A DNA stretch of 64,000 nucleotides, taken from NCBI GenBank assembly GCA_934047225.1, contig OW203992.1, positions 4,577,501-4,641,500 on the forward strand. The letters are read 5' to 3'. The stretch's first letter is position 1. Every line of letters starts with the position of its first letter. This DNA is from Ypsolopha sequella (lineage: Eukaryota; Arthropoda; Insecta; Lepidoptera; Ypsolophidae). The translations under genes and the position numbers were made by a program. Shown piece after piece: positions 40,310 to 51,671 of the stretch. The notes below the pieces were generated by a model. That model saw only the letters and a program-made list of their open reading frames with translations, was not told the origin of the DNA and did no database searches.

Positions 40310-41195
40310 ATCTACAACATAACGTATGTTTGCACGTAGAGAAGGCTTAACTGAAGTTAGATTAGTGTAGGTATTAGGCGAAGATGTGGCATACAGGGTA
40401 GGGTTGCCATAATGGCGACTACATAATTTGGTGGGTGTGGTAGAAATCCTTTTGCATAAAGGTAATAATAATTTGTGTTCTATCTTAGAAATAAAGGTTT
40501 AATAACCAAAGATTAGCTGAGAAACTTTCATGTCCAGTGAGGTTTTGTAGTATGTGGATTTAACCACGTGTAGTAAAATACAACAGAAAATACATGAATA
40601 CTCAAGAAAATGTAATTCATACATTGCAATGATGTCTTTCTCCAAAACGGTTGAGAAATCTAGTAACAGAAGATTCATAATGTGTAAAAATATCTTTGAA
40701 ATATATAAAAACTTTTAGTGCCCTACAATAGCGCAGAAATGTCTTTTTATAAAACGACAATAAAGTACGTACAGATTGTTTATTTAATTATGATTAAAAA
40801 TTGCTACTATCATTAGCAAAATTTGGCAACCCTGATCAATTGAACCGAACATTCGAAGGCTCAGAATCTGGCTTTAATGAACTCGAGGTTTCTGGGCAAA
40901 GCCTCCCATTCCCTGATTATGTTGTAAGGCTTTGAGAATTATCTGTTGGCTGAGATTTGGTGAAACTTTTTAGGGTTCCTTCATAAATGACCACCTTTTT
41001 AAGGAAGTCTTCATACTTTGTACGACAATTTAGATTAACGTGCTTTTAGTACGCAGATATCCCAAAAAATATTTTTTTTTTTACTCGCTTCCCATTCTGA
41101 CGTATACCCATAGCCTTAATTCAAAAATTTTTGTAGTAAAGTGGCGGGCGTTATGAACATAAAAATCAGTCTTAAAACTCGCGTGAGCTGACATA
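40310..41195. other. Unassigned; possible hAT-like ends at 40393 and 40833
   Basis: CAGGGTAGGGTTGCCATAATGG near 40393 and TTTGGCAACCCTG ending near 40833 are roughly inverted, but no TSD is evident. The rest is unassigned. Confidence 0.3.
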
Positions 41196-41199
41196 CTAA

Positions 41200-41374
41200 A
41201 TTATTATTACATACGGCTTGAACACTCACGTGTGATTGTTGTTGACTGTATGCCAACCGTTTCACCGATATAGCTTCGGCATTATGCCGAAATTGTTGAA
41301 TTGTATCGGTGAAACGGTTGGCATATAGTCAACAACAATCACACGTGAGTGTTCAATCCGTATGTAATAATAAT
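41200..41374. repeat. Near-perfect 175-bp palindrome
   Basis: Arms of 71 bp differ at two positions. The outer part reads TACATACGG, then GAACACTCACGTGTGATTG, TTGACTRTATGCCAACCG and TTTCACCGATA. The 33-nt centre holds a second hairpin, TTCGGCATTATGCCGAA. It has the form of a young foldback element and would extrude readily as a cruciform. Confidence 0.85.
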
Positions 41375-41466
41375 AAAAATCAGTCCTTGATCGCGTTAAA
41401 TATCAACACGCCTTAAGGGTCGATTCTCCAGATTTGTAATAATTATTAAGAAATAATTAATGTCAG

Positions 41467-41684
41467 GATACAATACAATATTCTTTATTGCACACTAAAA
41501 ACAAAGTAAGTAGACAATTTAAAAATAAACAAATTATTTACAATATTTAGCTAAGACAGGTTAGCCAACATCTCGTAAATAAATAAAAAACATATAATAA
41601 TAAAGCCCTAGGGCAAAATAATCGACTTTCTGTTCGGTTTTGATGCATAAAAAGTGGGCCTTTACGAGCACTTGCATTGAAAAT
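41467..41684 (-). mobile_element. LINE 3' end, family B copy B3
   Basis: On the minus strand it ends TGTGCAATAAAGAATATTGT and ATTGTAT repeats, showing that family B is a non-LTR 3' UTR. Shares GCCCTAGGGCAAAATAATCG with B2. Confidence 0.6.
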
Positions 41685-42072
41685 ATGTTTATGCATATAG
41701 CAAACTATTGTCAAAAGTTGTCTTAGCTAAAAGTTCTGTTTTGGCCGTTATAATTATTGGTTAATATTTTGTTACAAATCCGGAGAAAATACCCTTAACG
41801 GGACACCTGACGCTAGAACATAAACAACGCTAGCTTTTCAAGGGTTCATTGGAAGAAACTAGGTCTCTCCTCATATTGAAGAAAATATATTTGATTTATT
41901 GATCTTTTATCGAGGGATTCCACTTATAAACATTGTATTAAGATTTATACCTTTGTCAAAAAAAAAAATCCACCCTCTTTTTTTTGGTTTTCAAACGTTC
42001 ATTACAAATACGCGGTTAAGAGATCAACTTGATTTTTTTTTATAAAATAGGCAATAGAAATATGAAGGGATG

Positions 42073-42309
42073 TTACCTAAATCCAATATTCTTTTCCCTA
42101 CAAACTATTTCAGTATTAGCTAAAAACACACCAAGTATTACGCGTCCAAGAAAAAGAGGCCAATGAGCCAACATATAATCGCCTCTATGAAAAGCAAATA
42201 AGGTCTTTGCCATTAGACTTATTGTGCTGGAAGGGTAATAAATAAAGTTGCTAGGGTATGCCATCCTCTTAAGGAAGACGGTGACGCATCTTGGATGATT
42301 TTGTAGCAA
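42073..42309 (-). CDS. Unidentified open frame, possible exon
   Basis: 78 codons with a hydrophobic stretch MLAHWPLFLGRVILGVFLAN that could span a membrane. It ends where GGATTTAG meets GTAACA, a usable splice donor at 42076. No family recognised, no clear acceptor upstream and no neighbouring exon. Chance open frame is equally likely. Confidence 0.15.
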   Translation of the reverse strand: MLQNHPRCVTVFLKRMAYPSNFIYYPSSTISLMAKTLFAFHRGDYMLAHWPLFLGRVILGVFLANTEIVCREKNIGFR

Positions 42310-42798
42310 TAATCAAGATACATTAGTTATTTCGGGATTTAGTTTGTATTTCTTGAAGAAAAACTGTTATACACAGTTTCACTATTATTTTTTAATTCCT
42401 CAACCTATACCCAACCGGTTTCGAATAACAAGTTTCACCAAGTGCCGACAATTTTGCAAGTATAAATAATATTAGTTTGTATTTTCTTTATAAAATTTGT
42501 TTGAAAGATATGTATCGATTTTGCAAAAAAAAAAACAAGTTTTTATTTGAACTAGGAAAGTTATTTCATACAAAAACTATTTTTTTAGAGAGCGCGTGAT
42601 ATTTCGGTTGCTGTAACAGCCACGGCTCAGAGCGCGCTATTTAAAAAAAAAAATGAAACGTCACAGAGTTTAGTTCTACTTTATGCAAAATGAGGTGTTC
42701 AATTTCTGGTCACCCATGCCCTTAAAAGATATTGACTTAACGAGGTCACACGCTAGATAGTAAGAGGATTAGTTAATGATATCACCTAACACATAACC

Positions 42799-43038
42799 TT
42801 AGCGATTTGCTGTCGAGCGGTCGGGCGGACTACACATCCCGAGGATGCCTCGTTTAGAGGCGAAACACGTGTCGATAAGTTTTCTTGCTTGTTATTTAAG
42901 ATTGTTTTATTGCTCGTACTGCTTGCTTTGCTTGTGCATGTTTTACTTGGAAGGGCGGGCGGTGCTTATGTCTGCATTTTGAATAGCATGGTAAGAGTGT
43001 TTAGCGGAATATTGCAAATTATTAATATATCCACAAAT
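42799..43038 (+). mobile_element. Hammerhead-bearing element H, copy H1 (240 bp)
   Basis: Flanked by a perfect 12-bp direct repeat, TAACACATAACC (42787-42798 and 43039-43050). This length suits target-primed retrotransposition better than a DNA transposon. It has a hammerhead-like motif near its 5' end, then GCTCGTACTGCTTGCTTTGC, GGGCGGGCGGTGCTTATG and GGTAAGAGTGTTTAGCGG. Probably a non-autonomous retro-element or a Penelope-like LTR fragment. Confidence 0.7.
42836..42876 (+). ncRNA. Hammerhead-ribozyme-like fold in H1
   Basis: Stem I ATC/GAT is only 3 bp. The core CCGAGGA differs from CUGANGA at one base and is followed by one extra T. Stem II GCCTC/GAGGC is perfect around a GTTTA loop. GAAA, the loopless CACGTG stem III and UC (cleavage would follow 42873) are all in order. 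The short stem III resembles the dimer-acting hammerheads of Penelope-like elements. Activity is doubtful. Confidence 0.5.
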
Positions 43039-43370
43039 TAACACATAACCGTCACATAGAGGCATATTTCAAATTATTGAAATGTAAAATCAAAACGTAT
43101 TTCCTTAAGACACAATAACAAGAACGATCTAACTTTTTTAGTGCGAGAAGTTCAGAGGTTACGAGGTATCCTCCTTTGCTTTTTTATGCGTTTTACGTGT
43201 AAGTGAAACAATTTACGTTTACAGTCTACGTAAACTTTACGTTATAAGCCACAATCTTGCGCCATGTAGAACATTAAGACGGAAATCATGACGCGTAAAA
43301 AACCTTGTAAAAATCTTGAAAATCCAATGTTAGGAATACACCCAATGACATATTTTAAAAAGCAGTGCCG

Positions 43371-43620
43371 TGCATAGAACTTTTTTCCAGAAAAGCAGCT
43401 AGAAGGTCAAGTTAGACAATTTAAAAAAATATGAAAAAATTTAAGTAACACTCTGAAAAAAGAAAGTTCTTATGACGCCAGGGTAGGCACTGCCTACACT
43501 AGAGTGAACATTTTCATACCAACTTTTTTTTTCAAAGTGTTATTTAAACTTTTTCATATATTTTTAATTGTCAAATATGACCTTCTGGTTGCTTTTCCGG
43601 AAAAAAGTTCTATGCACGGC
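43371..43620. mobile_element. Foldback MITE, complete copy
   Basis: Ends CAGTGCCGTGCATAGAAC and GTTCTATGCACGGCACTG are perfect inverted 18-mers within longer imperfect arms. The centre is GGTAGGCACTGCCTAC. TTAA occurs immediately right of the element and four bases left of it. Confidence 0.75.
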
Positions 43621-43703
43621 ACTGTTAAAAGGTGTAGTTAGTTTACCCACACAACGCACCACATAAATAATCTTAGTAAATTACGTATTAATGCAATATC
43701 ATG

Positions 43704-43826
43704 ATTGGCACGTGGAAGAAGGACGGCATGTCATAATTATCAGGATGATACCCGTGAAAATATAAAAAATTTAAACAGCCAAGTAAAATAAAACACTTCA
43801 GTTTCTTCGCTCCACGTGCCAAGTAC
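43704..43826. repeat. Inverted-repeat element, about 120 bp
   Basis: Ends TTGGCACGTGGAAGAAG and CTTCGCTCCACGTGCCAA pair with one mismatch and a 1-base bulge. Confidence 0.55.
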
Positions 43827-44390
43827 GATTAATTCACTCACCTAGACGGGTTCCGTTCCACCATTATGCATTACATAATCCTACCTCATTACATAAAGCA
43901 ATTTGGCCACCAGATTCTGCCACTCCATTATCCTTGTAACAAATTAGTTCATTACCTTAATTCAACAATATGCCAAGACCATCGTTGCTTGAGCTTTTGT
44001 ATAATATCACTAGCTAGCTTTTCAGCGCGGCTGCGACGTGCTTTTTTTGTCAACGGTAAGGCGGGTAATTCGTATAAAATATGTAACTGCAAAGTTTCAA
44101 TAATAAATATAGCAAACCATGTCACAGTTTCGTAATCAAATGACCTTTAAATACGACCTGTCTTTTGTTACAATTGAATAGATGGTTTCTTATCAATGAA
44201 GAGATGGATTTTCGATATTTTTAACACTTCACAATTTTTTTTTTCCATTTTCAAACTTATTGCCTGTATGCTGATCTATACCGAAAGCTTACCATAACAA
44301 AATAAGCCAAGACTTGAAGGCGGGTAGGATATAAGGTTACACTACCAGTATAAAATAATTGTAGCGTTTTGATTAAAAACTACAAACCCG

Positions 44391-44517
44391 ACATCTTGGT
44401 CAAAAAGTATGATTTGGCCGTACTAATGAGCAGTGACTGATTTTCTTACCATAAATCCATGGAAAAGTCTGTGCGACGGCCCCGAAACGGGCAAGACATA
44501 CTTTTTGACCAAGATGC
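44391..44517. repeat. Inverted-repeat element, 127 bp
   Basis: CATCTTGGTCAAAAAGTATG and its exact complement bracket a 90-nt centre. Perfect 20-bp ends imply a young insertion, but I see no TSD. Confidence 0.65.
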
Positions 44518-44519
44518 AG

Positions 44520-45058
44520 ATAGTCTGGAGTAGAGTTACGGGCTTGGCTTTACATGAGATCTGATTACTTTTTAACAATGAAAGCGCTATGAGCTTGTGT
44601 GTCTTGGCAACCTTCTTTACACGAAAAGATTTTGATGGGTTCAGATATCGCAATAAAAAAGGTATGACGTCATATCGTTCACCTTTGTACCCCTACTTTT
44701 TCGGTTATTCAAGCCCTGAAATAAACAAAACAAACCAACAAAAAATAACCTTTCCTTATAAATCTACAAACATACAACCATTTTAGCAACGTTTTCATAT
44801 AAAAATGCCACAGAGGTTTCAAAGTAAATGGTTAGCGCAAACCATTTCCATACCTTGTCCTCTTAAGGCGCCTTTGTCCGTAAAAATCTTTGTCCATTGA
44901 GATAATTTCCCGAAAAGCTTCCGTGAATAAAATTAAGGTTCTGAGCGGAAATACAAGAGAATGGATTCAGACGCTCATTTTGTCGCACTTGAGAAACAAA
45001 ACTGCAACTTTTTTGGTTTCCGTCAAAAAAACAAAGCTTGTCTGTTTGTCAAGCAATC
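44520..45058. other. Unassigned; lone TTAAGGCG end
   Basis: TTAAGGCGCC at 44863 looks like one terminus of the TTAAGGCG group, but no partner end is found. Confidence 0.3.
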
Positions 45059-45210
45059 GTGTCGATTCGGCGTAACACGACTTAACTTATTTGACGGGAC
45101 TGACCTTATTTTAAGCGTCCTGTCTTTTTCTTTCTTTATCGAAAAGACAAGGACAAAACGCTTAAATTAAGTCTTGTCAAATAAGTCGAGATGTGCTACA
45201 CCGAATCAAC
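45059..45210. mobile_element. Foldback MITE family X, copy X3
   Basis: GTGTCGATTCGGCGTAACAC and GTGCTACACCGAATC ends, with ACTTAACTTATTTGAC and GTCAAATAAGTC inside. Confidence 0.6.
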
Positions 45211-46000
45211 AACATTGTTGTCGATACATAAAAACGTGAAAGAAGAATATATTTTTTCTATAAAGAGGCTTAAATATTAACCCTTGATTTTCTCATTATC
45301 GCTTAAACAAAAGATAATTTTAATTTCTTAATGACAATTTCTGAAAAAAGGCAGCTCTAAAAATTCCTAAAAGGACGTTAATTGCATGTAATTTTGAAGC
45401 TATAAATCTCAAAATTCGCGAGATTTTTTTTTCATACAGATTACTTAAGATACCCTTTTATATCTGGATTTTTGTGATCAAAAATCATTTCGGGGATTTC
45501 ACTGATTGTGAAGTCAACAGCTTATTTTCTTCATTTTTTTTTTTCATAAGTATTATCTAGCGACATCTAACTACGTCTCTACACAGCCCAAAAAGCAAAA
45601 TTTGATGAAATACAATCATAACAGCTGTCAGGATATCGCAAATATTGTCTCGTTATCACGCAAAGGTTAGCAAATTGTACAATTTGTATCTACACTGGAA
45701 ATAAAAAAAGAGAGAATAACCGACGTCGTTCATGTAAAAAAAACACCTTTCTTGTTCTTGCACCTTTTTATAAGAGATGGGTCGGAGTGCGGTGTGGGGG
45801 TGGGGGGAAACATATATAAAGATGTGTGCAAAGTTTCATCGAGATCAAAGCCATCACGAAGTCACAAACACCAAAAGCATTTGTATAGCAGCTGAGCAGA
45901 ATGGCCCACCTTAAGACATTAATGGGAAGAATTTTTAATAACAAGTCCTGATGTAGCCACAAATTCAATTTAACTGAAGTTTTGCGTGCGCGGCAGTTGA
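45210..46000. other. Unassigned; LINE-like scrap at 45810-45910
   Basis: AAAGATGTGTGCAAAGTTTC repeats a word of 2848. A G-rich tract lies at 45795. Nothing else. Confidence 0.35.
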
Positions 46001-46094
46001 TTAGAGCAGGATAGACAATTCAAAAACAAAAGCGCTGGTGCAAGAACCAACTTTAGAGTGCTTTATTAGAAACGCAGAGATAATTGTGCCCCTA

Positions 46095-46165
46095 TGGGAT
46101 TTAAACACGCTGCCTCCGGATGACTAAGCCGAGATTGACCTAGCGGCCACATCGGCAGTTAAACA
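46095..46165 (-). repeat. tRNA-derived SINE head, decayed
   Basis: On the minus strand: GTGGCCGCTAGGTCAATC, then GTGTTTAAATCCC as a box B with CpG-type decay. Confidence 0.4.
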
Positions 46166-46436
46166 TTTATGAAAGTTTTACTCTCGCAGATAGTCAGTAG
46201 GGTTGGCAAAAAAACACAAACATATTGTTTGCCTCGGCGATGAAATTAAAAAAGTTAGGAGCTCTCGGAACGCAGCCTGCCCTCATTAACATGGCAACAC
46301 TTGGACTCTTGAAAAAGCGCGAGATGATAAATTTATATGAGCTTCAAAATGAGTGTGAGGATTGCTCTGACTTAACATGCTTTTAAAAATGTTTTATTTT
46401 ACTTATATTGTATATGAAACATATTGTACGACATAA

Positions 46437-46690
46437 TGTGTCCGAGGGGATGTTAGAGGTGTTGCTAGATTGTCACAACTCGTGGCACCCGTCGACGGGA
46501 TCGACGTCCCAACGTGAGGTGAGACCACAGAACTATTCTAAGGAATAGAAATGCCATGAAAGCCGTGACTGCGACGCACCGATTTGACCAATACGTCAAG
46601 ACATAACCCGCGGGCCTGGTGAGACTCATCGACGGGATCGACGTTCGAACGTGAGGTGAGTCTTATCGACGTACTTCGGACACAAACGCT
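46437..46690 (+). repeat. Dispersed repeat N, copy N2, with internal duplication
   Basis: TCGACGGGATCGACGT followed by AACGTGAGGTGAG occurs twice, near 46495 and 46630. The tail of N (ACTTCGGACACAAA) follows the second. Confidence 0.5.
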
Positions 46691-46719
46691 TTAAGGGGCG
46701 TGCAAGTTTACTTTCCAGT

Positions 46720-46807
46720 GGTTTTCTTCATTATTAGACATAGACGGACAGCCGAGTCTTAGTAATAGGGTCCCGTTAGTTACCCTTTGGGTACGGAACC
46801 CTAAAAA
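46720..46807 (+). mobile_element. Repeat family O, 3' end only (O2)
   Basis: AGTCTTAGTAATAGGGTCCC to GGGTACGGAACCCTAAAAA, matching the end of O5. Confidence 0.6.
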
Positions 46808-46821
46808 TCATTGATGCATGC

Positions 46822-46885
46822 TCGACTGGTATAGGAATCGAACCTGGGTCTCGAGATTTTACCGACTACGATACCGCTGCTTTAT
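46822..46885 (-). repeat. tRNA-derived SINE head
   Basis: Minus strand GCGGTATCGTAGTCGGTAAA (box A-like) and CCCAGGTTCGATTCC (box B) at tRNA spacing. Confidence 0.5.
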
Positions 46886-46889
46886 TTAA

Positions 46890-47735
46890 AATGTATGTTT
46901 GAAAAGCAAAATACAATATCGTATTCATGTACAGTACATAATTTATTTATGGCATTTCAAAAGGATGAATAAGAAAAACACGCAAAGGCGCACAGTTCCA
47001 AACTCCTCTTCACTTTTATTTCACATAGAAAAAAAAAAGTTTTAATTAAAAATGTTTGCAGCACTTACGCAGACCTGTATACAGAACAACTGATGTATCA
47101 ACCACAGCCTATCAAATGTAGACAGCACAAAAATAATTACGATTATAAATGTTCATATTTTCATTATTTTTTCATTATTCCATACAGAATCAGTACTGAA
47201 ATGAAATAAATTATGTAAAAACAATTTTTTTTTTGCTTTAATTATGTTGGTCATTAGGATATTAAATATTGAAGTATGTTTCACAAAAATTCCTGAATCC
47301 GTTTTCTGCCTGGAGCTGCACAAACTTGGTATTTTTGAAAATTATTTTTTGTATTTTAGAAAACGCGTGAATGAAATTTAGTTATATGGTACAATTTTAC
47401 AATTCGCTCATGATGCCATATCATTTAATACCCAACACGATAGGTTTCAGAAAAAAAATAATTTAGAAAGTCCATACGAAAAGATTATGACGTCATAGCT
47501 GGAAAATGCACCAGGTGACAGAAATCCACCCGCACCCACAATACTTACTAACCCACCTGCTAACCATTCCTGAAAGAACATTCTCCTACAGGACTGCAGC
47601 CATGTCCTGGACTATAGGACTCTTAAACTTCTTAAAACCAAAAACCTAAACTTGTAGTAGATGTACATAAAAAGTCTAAAATTTTCCATACCGACATACC
47701 TCACAGTTCTTATGTAACAATAATGGGCTAAAATA
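46890..47735. other. Unassigned stretch
   Basis: No frame or repeat match was found. Confidence 0.4.
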
Positions 47736-47736
47736 G

Positions 47737-48563
47737 CAAAAAAAACCAGTCAAGCGCGAGTCAGACTCGCGTACCTAGGGTTCCGTAACGTGGATGATGA
47801 GTTTAATTTTGACTTTTTTTTTGTGATTTTCTCAACCGCTATATTTTTCCTGTAATCTTTACGTAAACACATATTACCAAGATTTTTTTCATATTTTTCG
47901 GTCTTATCAGTTTTGGAGATAGGTGGGGGGGGGGGGGACATACATTTTGTTCGAAATAGATGCGACTAAATATAGTCAAACTATATTTTTACGATCAGCT
48001 TTTTAATACCTACAATATGATACCCATACTGTATTTTTATAAATATTTTTTTTAATTAAGTATTTTACCCCTTTTATATTTCTCATTTCTGCTCAACTTT
48101 TTTTTAAATCCTGTAACTGGGCAGTTATGATCTATAATCGAGAATTTTTTCATATTTTTCGGTCAACCAGTTTCGGATATAAGAGGGGAGGACATACATC
48201 TTTTATTGTTTTTTTTTTAAGATTTCTCGAAACAAGTGCCAGTAAATAAAGTATAGTTTTATATATTTTATAATAAGCTTTTTAATATGTACAATTTGAT
48301 ACCCATATTTTATTTTTAGGATAATATTTTTTATTATTCTCACTTTTGTCTTCGAAATAGTTTGAACAATTTCAAATTTTTCACACATGTTTATTACACC
48401 GTAAAATATGGGCAAATTAATGCTATTTTTGTGCCAAATTTCAAGTCTTTATCTTTAACGGTGCTAAAATAATGAGGCTATAACATACGGACGGACGGAC
48501 GGACAACGGAGTCTCACCATAAAGGTTCCTTTTATACCTATTAGGTTCTACGGAACCCTAAAA
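47737..48563 (+). mobile_element. Repeat family O, copy O3
   Basis: Starts AAAACCAGTCAAGCGCGAGT and CAGACTCGCGTACCTAGGG, ends GGACGGACGGACGGACAACG and CTACGGAACCCTAAAAA. It has a G tract at 47925-47937, mirrored as a C tract in O1. Confidence 0.65.
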
Positions 48564-48974
48564 ACTGAAAAGCAAAACCCTCAGTTGAATTTTCCAGACG
48601 AAAATAATAAGAAAATCCTTTTTAAATTGAATCAAAAGCAGTACTGAAGTCACAGATTTATTTTTATTTTTCCAACCAGTCAAAAGAGTCTTTCGCAAAC
48701 ACTCGCCGTAAAGGTAGGAAATTATATGAAGAAAAAAAAAACTGTACGTCGTTAACTCGGCGCGCCGGTGCGTATCACGTTGCTTTCAGGCGTATGAATG
48801 ACCCTTAAGAAAAAAAAGTCTGTGTGAAAGAGCCCTAAATGACATGAAAATGTGCCAAGTGTCTGTTGTAAACGACTTTTGGGTTCTGTTAAGGATTAGA
48901 AACCTGCATAAAGAGACTGTAATTCTACTTACACTTTTTAAGGACAATTGTTTTGTTATTAAAACTAATTTCGT

Positions 48975-49338
48975 CAGGTGGTAGAGCTGATGCCGGGCTC
49001 AACTGTGGAGGTACCACCATCTTACTTGGAGACCCCCTCGAAGTAATTCGGGGGAGAGTAAGAGGACAGCTCACAGGCAAACAACCAGGAGGCAAACCAT
49101 GAATGGGACCGATGGATGGCGGTATATCCATCCCTAACAGCCGGGCCTTATATGGAACAGACTGGTGACGGGCAGCGGCGTCACTGGTGCGAGGGTTCCG
49201 GCAACGCGCTGACCAACCCGCCTGCCCAGCGTGTGTGAGTATGGGCAATTCTTCCAGGATGACCGCCGGGAGTGGCAAAGTCCTGGAAAGGCTTATGTCC
49301 AGCAGTGGACGAACTAGGCTGATGAATGGATGGATGAT
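48975..49338 (+). mobile_element. RTE-like 3' end, family T copy T3
   Basis: The longest T copy. Ends CAGCAGTGGACGAACTAGG then GATGAATGGATGGATG, a short repeat tail. Confidence 0.6.
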
Positions 49339-49577
49339 TTAAACTAATTACGAAACGGTATTTTTTGCGGTCTTAAATTTCAATATAAAGCATTATGAAG
49401 TCTGTTATTTTTCAAAACATGTGGCATTTAATTTTCCTTGCGTGGGTAAGTTTCTTGTTACCCGTTTAATAGTTCGTCTTTATTCAAATGCAATTAGTAT
49501 ATTAAAAGATAACGCCTCCACTTTCTTCTAATATCATAGGGCCTTTACAAGTCGCAACAAAACATGAAAAGAAAAAA

Positions 49578-50406
49578 ATACCGGTCAAATGCTAATCAGA
49601 CTCGCATAGCTAGGGTTCCGTATTAATGATAAATTTTATTTTGTCATTTTTTTTTGTGAACTTCTCAACCGCTTTATTTTTCCTGTAATCTCTACGTAAA
49701 CACATATTAGTAGATCTTTTTCATATTTTTCGGACAACCAGTTTTGGATATAAGGGGGGGACATACATTTTTTGTGGTGTTTCAAGGATTTCTCGAAATA
49801 GATGCAATAAAATGTAGCCAAGCTATATATTTTTACAATCAGATTTTTAATGCCTACAATTTGGCACCCATTTTGTATTTTTATAAAATATTTTTTAATT
49901 GATTTAACTTTTTTTTATATTTATCATTTGTGCTCAACTTTTTTTAAATCGCTATAGTTTTCCTGTAATTGGCCAGTTATCTGTAATACTGGCACTGGTT
50001 TCGAGAAATCTTTAAAAAACCACAAAAATATGTATGTCCCCTACATATTTTTGTGTTCTTTTAAAAATTTCTCGAAACCAGTGCCAGTAAATATTGAAAA
50101 AGTATTTTTTTTACAATCAGCTTTGTAATATCTACAATTTGATTACCCATATCGTATTTTGAGAATATAATTTTTTTATTTTTCTCACATTTTGTTTTGG
50201 AAATATTTTAAACGATTTAAAATTTTTCATATTTTTTTACAACGTGATATGTGGGCAAATTAATGCTATTTTTGTGCCAAATTTCATGTCTTTATCTTTG
50301 ACGATGCTAAATTTATGAGGCTGTCACATAGGGACGGACGGACTGACAACGGAGTCTCACCATAAAGGTTCCTTTTATACCTTTTAGGTATTACGGAACC
50401 CTAAAA
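49578..50406 (+). mobile_element. Repeat family O, copy O4, with internal palindrome
   Basis: Full-length like O3. At 49990-50088 the word CTGGCACTGGTTTCGAGAAA and the following A-rich block are present in inverted form, replacing the sequence seen at the same place in O3. Confidence 0.6.
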
Positions 50407-50408
50407 AA

Positions 50409-50477
50409 CGCTCGCATGTGTGGATGTGACACGCTCGCATGTGTGGATGTGACACGCTCGCATGTGTGGATGTGACA
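50409..50477. repeat. 23-bp tandem repeat, 3 units
   Basis: CGCTCGCATGTGTGGATGTG plus ACA repeats at 50409, 50432 and 50455, directly after O4. Confidence 0.9.
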
Positions 50478-50727
50478 CGCGCACGAAACGAACATCGACT
50501 ACAAACCTCCAACGAAAAAAGCTTCTTTGTGTTCGTCAGAAAAACAGACAAAGTTTGAATGGCTGCGCGCGCAAACCATGCTCGTCATTTGCTCGGTTCG
50601 TGCGGAAAGATCGTCTTTCATTTTATAGCATACATACATATTATACGTACTCTTGTCTCCCAGAGGGGAGGCAGAGACCACAGTCATAACAAAGAATCAC
50701 AAACAAACAACATAAATATACCGTCAC

Positions 50728-51076
50728 GACATGAATCCTTGAGGGGGTGTCAAAGAAGTGTGAAACGCAAGTCAGCTTTTCACCGACGACTAATACGTTC
50801 CAAATGTGATGGGTATTGCCGTACTTCGGGCACAGATGAACCAACCAAATGTAATGGGTATTGCCGTACTTCGGGCACAGATGAACCAACCAAATGTGAT
50901 GGGTATTGCCGTACTTCGGGCACAGATGAGCCAACCAAATGTGATGGGTATTGCCGTACTTCGGGCACAGATGAACCAACCAAATGTGATGGGTATTGCC
51001 GTACTTCGGGCACAGATTAACCAACCAAATGTGATGGGTATTGCCGTACTTCGGGCACAGATGAACCAACCAAAAG
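50728..51076 (+). repeat. Dispersed repeat N copy N3 with 45-bp tandem array
   Basis: 50728-50806 is the usual N sequence (GACATGAATCCTTGAGGGGG, CACCGACGACTAATACG). From 50807 six units of 45 bp follow, each containing GATGGGTATTGCCGTACTTC and GGGCACAGATGAACCAACC. Single N copies have this tail once. Because 45 is 15 codons, all frames stay open, which produces spurious repetitive open frames on both strands. Confidence 0.9.
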
Positions 51077-51671
51077 CACACAGACCGAGCACAAATTGTT
51101 TCAATCCTCGACTAAACAGACGAGATGTTAAAACTGATAACATTTCTGAGCTCAACGAGAAAGCGAGTAGAGAAACCAAAACGTCACAGGAAACGTATAT
51201 CTATCTTCACAAAGTTATGTCTACAGATTAGTAGCATTATTTTAAACCTTACTATCAATGAAATAAAAGGTACTTTAAAAGTCAACAACTGAAAATACAA
51301 CAAGGTTTTGAGTTTTACTCTTCGTCGTGAAAAATTCTCAGGGCCGCGGTGCTTTCACTATCGTAACGTACATGCATAGCAAAACTTTTATTGCCAAGTG
51401 ATAAAGGTGATTATTGATCGAATCTTGACCTAGTGGTTATGGTGCGTAGTACCGGAAATATCCAGTTTGGTTTTCATTACCAAAACACGTGTACAACTTT
51501 TAAAATAACAAGCTTTCAATGGCTTATAGTTAAAGCTTGAAAATGCTTTCAAAATAACAGCGAATGAAAAGTAAATAATATCTTATTCGGATATTTTAGG
51601 AATGGATTCACGTAATGTACGTCTAGATAATCTTACATTGTGATTAATATGATAAATAGAGGAAAGTCAGA

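Noticed and set aside
40393..40833. Complete hAT element with CAGGGTTGCCA ends
   Set aside because: The ends match only partly and no 8-bp duplication is present.
41200..41374. microRNA precursor
   Set aside because: Arms are too long and too perfect; a foldback element is more likely without small-RNA evidence.
42073..42309. Confident host exon with a membrane segment
   Set aside because: Only a donor-like site supports it; there is no acceptor, start or recognised family, so it is listed only at very low confidence.
50559..51231. Repetitive secreted or structural protein on either strand
   Set aside because: The open frames exist only because the 45-bp unit is a multiple of three and lacks stops; every strand and frame gives an equally long product.
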